Of a stretch of 64,000 nt of DNA, positions 38,279 through 47,257 are shown in pieces. The stretch is from Duganella sp. (GTDB lineage Bacteria; Pseudomonadota; Gammaproteobacteria; Burkholderiales; Burkholderiaceae_D), in assembly GCA_026225475.1 (NCBI GenBank), contig JAMFSU010000157.1, positions 1-64,000 of the forward strand, written 5' to 3'. The first letter of the stretch is position 1, and every line of letters starts with the position of its first letter. Below the pieces are notes generated by a model, which was not told the DNA's origin, made no database searches, and saw only the letters and a program-made list of their open reading frames with translations. The translations under genes were made by a program, and so were the position numbers.

Positions 38279-39292
38279 TCAGAACACGCTTTCGGCAATG
38301 TTCTGCTGCTCGATGACGGCGCGAATGGTATTGCTCTCCGGCTTGGCGGCGAATTGGCCTCCCTGCACTGGAATATCTTTCTGGCAGCCCTTTTGCAGCG
38401 GACAAGTGGCGAACAATTCGGCCACCCAGTCGACAAACGCGCGCACCTTGGGCGACAAATGGCGGTTATGCAGATAGACCACCGAAATCGCCATCGGCAC
38501 CGGCTGCCATTGCGACAGGATTTCCACCAGTCGACCATCTTCGAGATAGGGCAAAATCATGTACTTGGGCGCCTGCACCAGGCCGAAGCCTTGCAATGCA
38601 CATGCCACATAGGCATCGCCATCGTTGACCGACAGCTTGCCTGCCATCTTCACCTCCTGCGCGACGCCATCGACCATGAAGTCCCAGTCAATGGTACGGC
38701 CGGTGCGGCTGGAAAAATAATGCACCGATTGATGGCTCTGCAAGTCTTCAATCGTATGCGGCATGCCGCGCCGTTCGAAGTACAGCGGCGCCCCGCAGGT
38801 AACCGCCTGAAACGTGCCAATGCGGCGCGCCACCATGCTCGAATCCTGCAGGTCACCAACCCGGATGACGCAATCGATCGCTTCCTGGACCAGATCGACC
38901 GGGCGGTCGCTCATACCCATGACCAGTTCGATGTCGGGGTATTTGGCGTAAAAGTCGCACAGATTCGGCAACAGCAGCAAGCGTCCAATCGACGCCGGCA
39001 CATCAATGCGCAAGCGTCCTTGCGGGCCGCGCGTGACATTGCGGAACGACGCCTCGGTTTCATCGACCTCGGCCAGAATCCGCACGCAGCGTTCGTAATA
39101 GGCAGCGCCGTCGGGCGTGAGACTGATGCGGCGCGTGGTGCGATTGAGCAGCCTTACCTGCAACAGGCTTTCCAGGCTTTGCACGATGGTGGTCACCGTG
39201 GTGCGCGGCAAATTGAGATTGTCGGCAGCGCGCGTGAAACTGTTGGCATCGACGACGGCCGTAAATACCTGCATTGCCTGAAAACGGTCCAT
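38279..39292 (-). CDS. LysR family regulator, CeoR/BpeT-like by context
   Basis: 337 residues. N-terminal winged helix-turn-helix MDRFQAMQVFTAVVDANSFTRAADNLNLPRTTVTTIVQSLE, then a periplasmic-binding-like effector domain (RLRIDVPASIGRLLLLPNL). It is divergent from an llpE-like hydrolase and an RND pump operon. In Burkholderia the regulators CeoR and BpeT occupy this position and activate the pump operon, so control of the pump here is inferred. The C-terminal 40 residues run past the normal family end. Confidence 0.92.
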   Translation of the reverse strand: MDRFQAMQVFTAVVDANSFTRAADNLNLPRTTVTTIVQSLESLLQVRLLNRTTRRISLTPDGAAYYERCVRILAEVDETEASFRNVTRGPQGRLRIDVPASIGRLLLLPNLCDFYAKYPDIELVMGMSDRPVDLVQEAIDCVIRVGDLQDSSMVARRIGTFQAVTCGAPLYFERRGMPHTIEDLQSHQSVHYFSSRTGRTIDWDFMVDGVAQEVKMAGKLSVNDGDAYVACALQGFGLVQAPKYMILPYLEDGRLVEILSQWQPVPMAISVVYLHNRHLSPKVRAFVDWVAELFATCPLQKGCQKDIPVQGGQFAAKPESNTIRAVIEQQNIAESVF

Positions 39293-39559
39293 TTTTTTCT
39301 CCCAAATAGCAACATAATTGCCATTAAAACAAGTAAGAATTGTTCGGCAACGGGCACATCAACGCGGCTAAATCGCCACAAATTAACCTCATTGACAGGC
39401 TATTGCGGCGTTTCCCCGGCCAATCCAAAAACCCGGGAAAGCCGCGCCACTGGCAGCGCCACGCCCCATTTACCAAAACTAATTCGAGCATTTTACGCCA
39501 ATTGTTCGAACTGGACGAACAGTGATGTTGGATTTGCTGGCTTTATCCAGCCCCATGCT
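39293..39559. other. Divergent control region between the LysR gene and the efflux operon
   Basis: Contains the dyad TGTTCG-N7-CGAACA (39503-39521), which fits a LysR T-N11-A type site, and a second half-site AATTGTTCG at 39339. A TTGACA hexamer lies near 39392 but no matching -10 is clear. Confidence 0.5.
39503..39521. promoter_or_regulatory. Putative LysR operator upstream of the efflux operon
   Basis: Perfect 6-bp dyad TGTTCG-N7-CGAACA. The half-site recurs near the LysR start codon (39341-39346), as expected if the regulator binds in its own divergent promoter. Confidence 0.5.
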
Positions 39560-40465
39560 GTGCTGCACAATCCGCTTCACTTTAGCCAATCCGGCATTGA
39601 TCGCCGCCTCGACATCATGCAAGCGCCACGCCCAGCCACCATCAGCAACTTCACCATTCCCGGTCCGATCGGCCGCATTCCAGTGCGCCTGTATCAACCG
39701 GTAGCGGCGAAAAGCAAAGCAGGCAAAGTCGCGCCATTACCGTTGGTACTGTATTTCCACGGTGGCGGTTTTGTCGGCGGCAATCTCGACGATGCCGATA
39801 CCCAGGCCCACTACATTGCCCGTCATGGCCACGCAGTGGTGCTGTCGGTGGACTATGCACTGGCACCGGCCAAACCGTTTCCGGCTGCCCCCGAAGATGC
39901 CTATGCCGTCGCCGTGTGGGCCGCCAAGCATGCTGCCGAGTTGCAGATCGATACGCGTCGCATGGCTGTGGCCGGTGACGATGCCGGCGGCAATCTGGCA
40001 GTCAGCCTGACCATGATGACGCGCGACCGTTGCGCAATGCCACTGGCCGCGCAAGTGTTGATCAGCCCCATGCTCGACCCCAGCATGAGCTTGCTGGGCG
40101 ACGTCGCGCGCCTCAATTCAGATACCACGCCCGAAGATTGCGCCGCCTGCTACCGCCAGTATCTGCCGCAAACCATGCAACGCCTGCATCCTTATGCGGC
40201 ACCGCTGGAAGCGAGCCGGCTGGCCGGGCTGCCACCGGCCTTCATCGCCACCGCCGGGTGCGATGTGCTGCATACCGAAGCGGAGAAATATGCCTCCGCG
40301 CTGATCCGCGCCGGCGTACATACCCAAGTGGCACGCTTTGCCGGCGTCACGCACGGCGCCTTACGCAGCCACCTTCCTTTGCTCAAGGAAATCGTCGAAT
40401 TCCTGCGTCGCCGCTTCGCTGCGCTCGCCGCTGGTCCCGCTAAGTTTCGTTTTCAACCTATCTAA
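39560..40465 (+). CDS. LlpE-like alpha/beta hydrolase (HSL/lipase family)
   Basis: An alpha/beta hydrolase of the hormone-sensitive-lipase group. The oxyanion motif YFHGGGFVGG is clear, followed by VDYALAPAKPFPAAPEDAYA. The nucleophile elbow reads GDDAGG where the family has GDSAGG, so the catalytic serine is replaced by aspartate; the later Asp (GCDVLHTE) and His (THGAL) are present. The start is uncertain: the GTG at 39560 gives 301 residues and covers the usual N-terminal region, the ATG at 39617 gives 282, and neither has a good ribosome binding site. An ATG at 39522 is in another frame. llpE precedes ceoAB-opcM and bpeEF-oprC in Burkholderia, the same order as here. Confidence 0.8.
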   Translation: MLHNPLHFSQSGIDRRLDIMQAPRPATISNFTIPGPIGRIPVRLYQPVAAKSKAGKVAPLPLVLYFHGGGFVGGNLDDADTQAHYIARHGHAVVLSVDYALAPAKPFPAAPEDAYAVAVWAAKHAAELQIDTRRMAVAGDDAGGNLAVSLTMMTRDRCAMPLAAQVLISPMLDPSMSLLGDVARLNSDTTPEDCAACYRQYLPQTMQRLHPYAAPLEASRLAGLPPAFIATAGCDVLHTEAEKYASALIRAGVHTQVARFAGVTHGALRSHLPLLKEIVEFLRRRFAALAAGPAKFRFQPI

Positions 40466-40483
40466 CGTTCAATGAGGTCTACC

Positions 40484-41692
40484 ATGTCCAAGCATCCGCT
40501 CCGTCGTCGCTACATCACTGCCGCAGCCGTCGTCGCCGTCATCACCATCGCCGTCGCCGGCGCCCTCGCCGCCATCGGTGTCGAAACCACTGCCCATGCC
40601 CAGCAAGCGCCGGCGGCTGCCGGCGTCGACGTGGCCGAAGTCATCCGCAAACAAATCATCGACTGGCAGCAATATTCCGGTCGCCTGGAAGCTGTCGACC
40701 GCGTCGAAATCCGTCCCCTGGTCTCCGGCACATTGACTGCTGTGCACTTCAAGGATGGCGCCCTGGTCAAGAAGGGTGATGTGCTGTTTACGATCGACCC
40801 ACGTCCTTACGCCGCCGAAGTCGCGCGTGCGCAAGCGCAACTGGCCGGTGTCGAAGCCCGTGCCAGCTACACCGCGACAGATGTCGCGCGCGGACAACGC
40901 CTGCTGGGTGACAACGCCATCGCCCGGCGCGACTACGAAGAAAAGCAAAACGCCGCCCGTGAAGCCGCAGCCAATGTCCAGGCAGCCCAAGCAGCCTTGC
41001 GCGTGGCCAAGCTCAATCTCGATTACACGCAAATCACCGCGCCGGTGTCGGGCCGTATTTCGCGCGCCGAAGTCACGGTCGGCAATATTGTCTCGGTAGG
41101 CTCGTCCACACCGCCGCTGTCGACCCTGGTGTCGGTGGCCAAGATGTACGCCGCCTTCGACGTCGATGAGCAAAGCTTCCTGAAGTACGTCAATCCAGCG
41201 CGTGCACAGGGAACGCAAGTGGCGGTCTATCTCGGCCTGGCGAATGAAAATGACTACTCGCGCCAAGGCAAGGTCGGCTCGGTCGACAACCGGCTCGACG
41301 CCTCGTCCGGCACCATCCGCGTGCGTGCCGTGTTCGACAACACCGACGGCCAACTGGTGCCGGGTCTGTATGCCCGCATCCGCCTCGGCGGTGGTGCTGC
41401 ACACGACGCCGTGCTGATCGATGAAAAAGCTATCGGCACCGATCAGGACAAGCGTTTCGTGCTGGTGCTCGACGGCAGCAACCACGCCAACTATCGCGAA
41501 ATTCACGTCGGTGCCACGCAAGAAGGTTTGCGGGTAGTCGAAAGCGGCCTGAAAGCCGGTGACCGGATTGTCGTCAATGGTCTGCAACGCGTGCGCCCAG
41601 GCGATGTCGTGGCACCGACCGTAGTCCCGATGATCAAGGTCGCCGATAGCGCACCTGCAACACCGGCTGCATCCAAGGCCGGCAAAGCCTAA
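40484..41692 (+). CDS. RND efflux periplasmic adaptor (CeoA/BpeE/MexE-like)
   Basis: 402 residues. The ATG at 40484 has GAGG 8 nt upstream. An N-terminal hydrophobic stretch (residues about 12-31) is the signal or anchor. Membrane fusion protein domains are visible: the biotinyl-lipoyl-like half motif IRPLVSGTLTAVHFKDGALVKKGDVLFTIDPRPY, the alpha-hairpin with VARGQRLLGDNAIARRDYEEKQ, then NLDYTQITAPVSGRISRAEVTVGN and the beta-barrel. It bridges the inner membrane pump and the outer membrane channel. It begins 18 bp after the hydrolase gene. Confidence 0.93.
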   Translation: MSKHPLRRRYITAAAVVAVITIAVAGALAAIGVETTAHAQQAPAAAGVDVAEVIRKQIIDWQQYSGRLEAVDRVEIRPLVSGTLTAVHFKDGALVKKGDVLFTIDPRPYAAEVARAQAQLAGVEARASYTATDVARGQRLLGDNAIARRDYEEKQNAAREAAANVQAAQAALRVAKLNLDYTQITAPVSGRISRAEVTVGNIVSVGSSTPPLSTLVSVAKMYAAFDVDEQSFLKYVNPARAQGTQVAVYLGLANENDYSRQGKVGSVDNRLDASSGTIRVRAVFDNTDGQLVPGLYARIRLGGGAAHDAVLIDEKAIGTDQDKRFVLVLDGSNHANYREIHVGATQEGLRVVESGLKAGDRIVVNGLQRVRPGDVVAPTVVPMIKVADSAPATPAASKAGKA

Positions 41693-41716
41693 GAAAATCA
41701 TTAACGGGGAGTTCTC

Positions 41717-44700
41717 ATGAACATTTCAAAATTCTTTATCGACCGCCCGATCTTTGCGGGTGTGTTGTCGATATTGCTGGTACTGGCCGGGGTATTGGCC
41801 ATGTTCCAGCTACCCATTTCCGAGTATCCGGAAGTGGTGCCGCCATCCGTGGTGGTGCGCGCCCAGTATCCTGGCGCCAATCCGAAAGTGATCGCAGAAA
41901 CCGTGGCTGCGCCGCTGGAAGAGCAGATCAACGGTGTCGAAAACATGCTCTACATGCAGTCGCAAGCCAATAGCGACGGCAACCTGACCATCACCGTCAA
42001 CTTCCGTCTCGGCGTCGATCCCGACAAGGCCCAGCAACTGGTGCAAAACCGCGTGGCGCAAGCCTTGCCGCGCCTGCCGGAAGACGTGCAACGACTCGGT
42101 GTCACCACCATCAAGAGCTCACCCACGCTGACCATGGTGGTGCACTTGATCTCGCCCGATAATCGTTACGACACCACCTACCTGCGCAACTACGCGGTCT
42201 TGAACATCAAGGATCGTCTGGCGCGTATCCAGGGCGTCGGTGAAGTTGGCCTGTTCGGCTCGGGCAACTACGCCATGCGCGTCTGGCTCGATCCGCAAAA
42301 AGTGGCGCAGCACAATCTGACCGCCAGCGAAGTCATCGCCGCCATCCGCGAACAAAACGTGCAGGTCGCCGCCGGTGTCATCGGTGCCTCGCCCAGCTCG
42401 CCTGACATACCGGTGCAATTGTCGGTCAATGCCCAGGGTCGTCTGAAGACGGAAGAAGAATTCCGCGACATCATCCTCAAGAGCGGCCCGGATGGCGCCA
42501 TCACCAAACTGGGCGACGTCGCCCGGGTCGAACTGGCGGCTTCCGAATATGGTCTGCGTGCCTTGCTGGACAACAAGCCGGCGGTAGCGATTCCGATCTT
42601 CCAGGCGCCAGGCTCAAACGCCCTCGATGTGTCCACCCAAGTGCGCGCAGCGATGAAGGATTTGTCCAAGGACTTCCCGGCATCGGTGCAATACCGCATC
42701 GTCTACGATCCGACCCAGTTCGTGCGTGCCAGTATCGAAGCGGTGGTGCATACCCTGCTCGAAGCGATTGCGCTGGTCGTAATCGTGGTGATCATCTTCC
42801 TGCAAACCTGGCGGGCGTCGATCATTCCCCTGCTGGCGGTGCCGGTGTCGATTGTCGGTACCTTCTCGCTGCTGCTCGGCTTCGGTTATTCGATCAATGC
42901 CTTGTCGCTGTTCGGCATGGTGCTCGCCATCGGGATTGTGGTCGATGATGCCATTGTGGTGGTGGAAAACGTCGAGCGTAATATCGGCGCCGGGCTCAGT
43001 CCACGCGATGCGACCTACCGCGCCATGCAGGAAGTCAGTGGCCCAATCATTGCAATTGCGCTGACGCTGGTGGCAGTGTTCGTGCCGCTGGCCTTCATGA
43101 CAGGCTTGACCGGTCAGTTCTACAAACAGTTCGCGATGACGATTGCCATCTCGACCGTGATCTCGGCCTTCAACTCGCTGACGCTGTCGCCAGCACTAGC
43201 GGCGCTATTGCTCAAGGGCCACGGCAGCAAGCCGGACTGGCTGACACGTGTGATGGACCGCTTCCTCGGCGGCTTCTTCGCGCACTTCAACCGCTTCTTC
43301 AACCGTGCCTCGGATGGCTATGGCCGTGGCGTGACTGGTGTGATTTCGCGCAAGTCGTCGGTGATGGTGGTGTATGCCTTGCTGCTGGCCGCGACCGTGG
43401 GTGTCGGTTATCTGGTGCCAGGCGGCTTCGTGCCTGGTCAGGACAAACAATACCTGGTGGCCTTTGCGCAATTGCCCAACGGTGCCTCAATCGACCGCAG
43501 CGAAGATGTCATGCGCAAGATGAGCGCGATCATGCTCAAGGAACCCGGTGTCGACAGTGCCATTGCCTTCCCCGGCTTGTCGATCAACGGCTTCACCAAC
43601 AGCTCCAGCGCCGGGATTGTCTTCGTCGGCCTGAAACCGTTCGAAGAACGTCGCAGCAAGGAATTGTCGGGCAACGCGATTGCCGCATCACTGGGCAAGA
43701 AATTCGGCTCCATCAAAGAAGCCTTCACCGCCGTGTTCCCACCGCCGCCAGTCATGGGGCTGGGTACTCTGGGTGGCTTCAAGATGCAGATCGAAGACCA
43801 TGGTGCCGTCGGCTATGCCGAACTGGATGCGGCGGCGCAAGCCTTCATGAAAGCAGCAGCCAAGGAACCAGCGCTGGGCCCAATGTTCTCCAGCTACCAG
43901 ATCAATGTGCCGCAGCTCAATGTTGACCTCGACCGCGTGAAAGCCAAGCAACTCGGCATTCCCATCACCGATGTGTTCAACACTATGCAGATCTATCTCG
44001 GTTCGCTCTACGTCAACGACTTCAACCGCTTCGGCCGTGTCTATCAGGTGCGTGCCCAGGCTGATGCGCAGTTCCGCGCCAAGGCCGATGACATTCTGCA
44101 ACTGAAGACCCGCAACAACGCTGGTGAAATGGTGCCGCTGTCCTCGGTGGTGCGCGTCAAGCAAACCTTTGGTCCGGAAATGGTGGTGCGTTACAACGGC
44201 TTCACTGCAGCCGACATCAACGGTGGACCGGCACCCGGCTATTCGTCCGACCAGGCTGAAAAAGCTGCCGAACGGGTTGCTGCTGCCACCCTGCCACGCG
44301 GTGTGCGCTTCGAATGGACTGACCTGACCTATCAAAAGATCCTGGCAGGCAATGCCGGTGTCTGGGTATTCCCGATCAGTGTCTTGCTGGTGTTCCTGGT
44401 GCTGGCCGCCTTGTATGAAAGCCTGACCCTGCCGCTGGCAGTGATCCTGATTGTGCCAATGAGCATCCTGGCGGCCTTGACCGGCGTCTGGCTGACCAAG
44501 GGCGACAACAACATCTTTACCCAGATCGGCTTGATGGTACTGGTCGGCTTGTCGGCCAAGAATGCGATTCTGATCGTCGAATTCGCCCGTGAACTGGAAC
44601 TGCAAGGCAGCACCGTGATCCGTGCTGCCATTGATGCCAGCCGCCTGCGTTTGCGTCCGATCCTGATGACCTCGATCGCCTTCATCATGGGTGTAGTGCC

Positions 44701-44929
44701 GCTGGTGACATCCACCGGTGCCGGTGCAGAAATGCGTCAAGCCATGGGTATTGCGGTGTTCTTCGGCATGCTCGGTGTGACCTTGTTCGGCCTGTTCCTG
44801 ACACCGGTGTTCTATGTGCTGTTGCGCAGTATCGGCGGCGGCAAGAAGCTGCACACCGCCCACAAGCATGAGGCGCCACTGACTGCCGGCAGCCATGTCG
44901 CAGCCGCCGACGTCCACGATGGCGTCTAA
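41717..44929 (+). CDS. RND multidrug efflux transporter (CeoB/BpeF/MexF-like)
   Basis: 1070 residues, the normal size of HAE1-family proton/drug antiporters in the inner membrane. Twelve transmembrane helices in two halves, each followed by a large periplasmic loop. Recognisable are NISKFFIDRPIFAGVLSILL, GIVVDDAIVVVENVERN in TM4 with the paired Asp residues of the proton relay, and RLRPILMTSIAFIMGVVPLV near the end. By gene order and by the phrase style it is closest to the MexF group that exports chloramphenicol, quinolones and trimethoprim. Substrates here are inferred. It lies 24 bp after the adaptor gene. Confidence 0.95.
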   Translation: MNISKFFIDRPIFAGVLSILLVLAGVLAMFQLPISEYPEVVPPSVVVRAQYPGANPKVIAETVAAPLEEQINGVENMLYMQSQANSDGNLTITVNFRLGVDPDKAQQLVQNRVAQALPRLPEDVQRLGVTTIKSSPTLTMVVHLISPDNRYDTTYLRNYAVLNIKDRLARIQGVGEVGLFGSGNYAMRVWLDPQKVAQHNLTASEVIAAIREQNVQVAAGVIGASPSSPDIPVQLSVNAQGRLKTEEEFRDIILKSGPDGAITKLGDVARVELAASEYGLRALLDNKPAVAIPIFQAPGSNALDVSTQVRAAMKDLSKDFPASVQYRIVYDPTQFVRASIEAVVHTLLEAIALVVIVVIIFLQTWRASIIPLLAVPVSIVGTFSLLLGFGYSINALSLFGMVLAIGIVVDDAIVVVENVERNIGAGLSPRDATYRAMQEVSGPIIAIALTLVAVFVPLAFMTGLTGQFYKQFAMTIAISTVISAFNSLTLSPALAALLLKGHGSKPDWLTRVMDRFLGGFFAHFNRFFNRASDGYGRGVTGVISRKSSVMVVYALLLAATVGVGYLVPGGFVPGQDKQYLVAFAQLPNGASIDRSEDVMRKMSAIMLKEPGVDSAIAFPGLSINGFTNSSSAGIVFVGLKPFEERRSKELSGNAIAASLGKKFGSIKEAFTAVFPPPPVMGLGTLGGFKMQIEDHGAVGYAELDAAAQAFMKAAAKEPALGPMFSSYQINVPQLNVDLDRVKAKQLGIPITDVFNTMQIYLGSLYVNDFNRFGRVYQVRAQADAQFRAKADDILQLKTRNNAGEMVPLSSVVRVKQTFGPEMVVRYNGFTAADINGGPAPGYSSDQAEKAAERVAAATLPRGVRFEWTDLTYQKILAGNAGVWVFPISVLLVFLVLAALYESLTLPLAVILIVPMSILAALTGVWLTKGDNNIFTQIGLMVLVGLSAKNAILIVEFARELELQGSTVIRAAIDASRLRLRPILMTSIAFIMGVVPLVTSTGAGAEMRQAMGIAVFFGMLGVTLFGLFLTPVFYVLLRSIGGGKKLHTAHKHEAPLTAGSHVAAADVHDGV

Positions 44930-44953
44930 GCCGCACAGCAAAAGGAAAATGAC

Positions 44954-46498
44954 ATGAACTCACTCTCAATCCATCCCCGTAGCTGGGGCCACTCGGCCCG
45001 GATCAGCTCGGTCTTTCTGGGCGCCTTGCTGGTGCTGGCAGGCTGCTCGGTGGCACCGACCTACGAACGCCCTGCGGTGACAACTTCAGTGGCATTCAAG
45101 GAAGCCCAAGCCACCCAAAGCAGCGACTGGAAAACCGCACAACCGGCCGAACAATTCGCCCGTGGCGAATGGTGGAAGATCTTCAACGACGACGGTCTCA
45201 ATGCATTGGAATCCGATGCCTTGCAGGCCAACCAGGATCTCAAGGCCGCTGCCGCGCGTCTGAGCCAGTCACGCGCACTGCGCCAGGACGCCCGTTCCGG
45301 TCTGTTCCCGCAAATCGATGGCGGCTTCGGTCCGACCCGTCAGCGCGTCTCGCCGGCGTCGCAAAGTCTGCCCGCCGATGCCAACACCTCGCCCGCCACC
45401 TTGTGGCGGGCTCAGGTCAACGTCTCGTATGAAGCAGACCTGTTCGGCCGCGTCGCCTCCACGGTCGACGCTGCCACCGCCGACGCCCAGCGTAGCGAAG
45501 CACTGTTCCAGTCGGTACGCCTGGCGCTGCAAGCCGATGTCGCCCAACAATACTTTCTGCTGCGCGAACTCGATGCGACGCAAGAACTGTATAGCGGCAC
45601 CGTCAACCTGCGCACCGCATCGCTGAAACTGGTGCAACACCGCTTCGACGAAGGCGACATCAGCGAAGTCGATGTCGCCCGCGCCAAGTCGGAACTGGCT
45701 TCCGCACAGTCGGAGTCCTACGGCATCGCGCGCCAACGCGCCACGGCAGAACATGCACTGGCAGTCTTGCTCGGCAAGACACCGGCCGAATTCAGCTTTG
45801 CGCCGCTGCCGCTCAAGCGCCTGTCAGTGAGCGTACCGGCCGGTCTGCCGTCAGAACTGCTGGAACGTCGTCCCGACATCGCCGCTGCCGAACGCGCCAT
45901 GGCAGCAGCCAACGCCCGCGTTGGTGTCGCCAAGGCAGCCTGGTTCCCGCAATTGAACCTGACCGGCAGCCTCGGCTACGAGTCGAACAAGCTTGGCGAC
46001 CTGTTCAACTGGTCCAGCCGCACCTTCTTGCTCGGCCCCCTGGTCGGCACTGCCTTGAGTATGCCGCTGTTTGACGGCGGCAAACGCACGGCAGCCATCG
46101 ACCGCAGCCGCGCCGTGTACGAAGAAGATGTTGCCGCCTACCGGCAGTCGGTCTTGAACGCCTTCCGTGAAGTCGAGGACAACCTGGCCAACCTGCGCAT
46201 CCTCAACGATCAGACCATGGCACAGGACACCGCTGTGCAAGCATCGTCGCGCGCTGCCACGCTGTCACATGTGCAATACCGCGAAGGCTCGATCAGCTAC
46301 TTCGACGTCATCGATGCCGACCGTACCGTACTGCAGCAACAACGCAGCGCCGTGCAACTCGATGGCGAGCGTGCCCGTTCCACCGTCAATCTGATCCGCG
46401 CACTCGGCGGCGGTTGGCATGTCAATGCCGGCACCGCGCAACAGCCGGCTGACACGGTTGCCGCGCAAGTAGCGCAAGCCACTCCGGCAGCCAAGTAA
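44954..46498 (+). CDS. Outer membrane efflux lipoprotein (OpcM/OprC/OprN-like, NodT family)
   Basis: 514 residues. A lipoprotein signal with lipobox LAGC (after VFLGALLVLAGCSVAPTYERP-like start) anchors it to the outer membrane. TolC-like repeats are seen: the two halves contain SRALRQDARSGLFPQIDGG and ANARVGVAKAAWFPQLNLTGS. FNDDGLNALESDALQANQDLKAAAARL is typical of the NodT group. It completes the tripartite pump and is followed by a terminator. Confidence 0.94.
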   Translation: MNSLSIHPRSWGHSARISSVFLGALLVLAGCSVAPTYERPAVTTSVAFKEAQATQSSDWKTAQPAEQFARGEWWKIFNDDGLNALESDALQANQDLKAAAARLSQSRALRQDARSGLFPQIDGGFGPTRQRVSPASQSLPADANTSPATLWRAQVNVSYEADLFGRVASTVDAATADAQRSEALFQSVRLALQADVAQQYFLLRELDATQELYSGTVNLRTASLKLVQHRFDEGDISEVDVARAKSELASAQSESYGIARQRATAEHALAVLLGKTPAEFSFAPLPLKRLSVSVPAGLPSELLERRPDIAAAERAMAAANARVGVAKAAWFPQLNLTGSLGYESNKLGDLFNWSSRTFLLGPLVGTALSMPLFDGGKRTAAIDRSRAVYEEDVAAYRQSVLNAFREVEDNLANLRILNDQTMAQDTAVQASSRAATLSHVQYREGSISYFDVIDADRTVLQQQRSAVQLDGERARSTVNLIRALGGGWHVNAGTAQQPADTVAAQVAQATPAAK

Positions 46499-46521
46499 CA
46501 AATAACAAGTTTCGTCCCCTT

Positions 46522-46564
46522 GCCGACCGGCGCGGTAGCCCATGCCGAACTGGTCGGCTTTTTT
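46522..46564 (+). terminator. Efflux operon terminator
   Basis: Stem GCCGACC/GGTCGGC (46522-46528 with 46552-46558) with a 23-nt loop, followed by six T. It starts 23 nt after the outer membrane factor stop. Confidence 0.8.
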
Positions 46565-46640
46565 ATTCCAGTTGACGCCATCTTGCGATCATCCAAGATG
46601 TGCCTGAGATGGCGTCACTTCCCTCGTTTTGGAGAATGGC

Positions 46641-47156
46641 ATGTCCGCATCATCCACACTCAGCATGTACCAGGCCTCGGTGCCGGTATTCGTACGCGCA
46701 CTCGGCGTCCTGTCCAAGCTGTTGTACAAAGCAGCAGCCCATGTCGAACAACAACAGCTTGATCCGCAGGAACTGTTATCAGCACGTTTGTTTGAAGATA
46801 TGTACCCGCTGATCGCGCAAATCCAGCGCGCCAGCGATGCCGCCAAGTTCGGCGCGGCACGACTGGCGGCGATTCAGCCACCCAGTTTTGCGGATGAAGA
46901 AACCACGTTTTACGAATTGCAGGAGCGCATTGGCAAAACCATCCGCTTCCTTGAAGAACTGCAGCCAGCGCAATTCGACGCCAGTGCAGAGCGCGAAATC
47001 ACGATGACGTTACGCGAACGCGAAACGCATTTCAGCGGCCAGACATACCTGCTCACGTTTGCACTGCCGAACTTCCTGTTTCACGTGACCACGGCCTATG
47101 ACATCTTGCGTCACAAGGGTGTGCCGATTGGCAAGATGGATTATCTGGGTTATTAA
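46641..47156 (+). CDS. DUF1993 family protein
   Basis: 171 residues. The ATG at 46641 has GGAG upstream. The sequence matches the DUF1993 family, with the C-terminal FHVTTAYDILRHKGVPIGKMDYLG and the internal TFYELQERIGKTIRFLEEL. The family has an all-helical, DinB-like fold as far as I recall, and no known reaction. Cytoplasmic, no signal peptide. It is transcribed after the efflux terminator and so probably has its own promoter. Confidence 0.85.
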   Translation: MSASSTLSMYQASVPVFVRALGVLSKLLYKAAAHVEQQQLDPQELLSARLFEDMYPLIAQIQRASDAAKFGAARLAAIQPPSFADEETTFYELQERIGKTIRFLEELQPAQFDASAEREITMTLRERETHFSGQTYLLTFALPNFLFHVTTAYDILRHKGVPIGKMDYLGY

Positions 47157-47257
47157 ACGCCTTCTTTCCATAGCGCGACTACGTTGTGCAATGGCGCGTT
47201 GATCTGGTGGCCTGGTTCGGTGCGCTTGCTGGTCGCATAGGTTCACCACAGCAGCCC

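Noticed and set aside
38180-39559. Long plus-strand open frame that leads into the hydrolase gene
   Set aside because: The first 1.1 kb is antisense to the LysR gene and has no protein features; only the part after about 39560 matches a hydrolase.
40469-41701. 410-codon minus-strand frame opposite the efflux adaptor gene
   Set aside because: Antisense shadow; the plus-strand frame has clear membrane fusion protein motifs and a ribosome binding site.
43688-44941. 417-codon minus-strand frame opposite the RND pump gene
   Set aside because: His/Gln-rich shadow of a highly conserved transporter frame.
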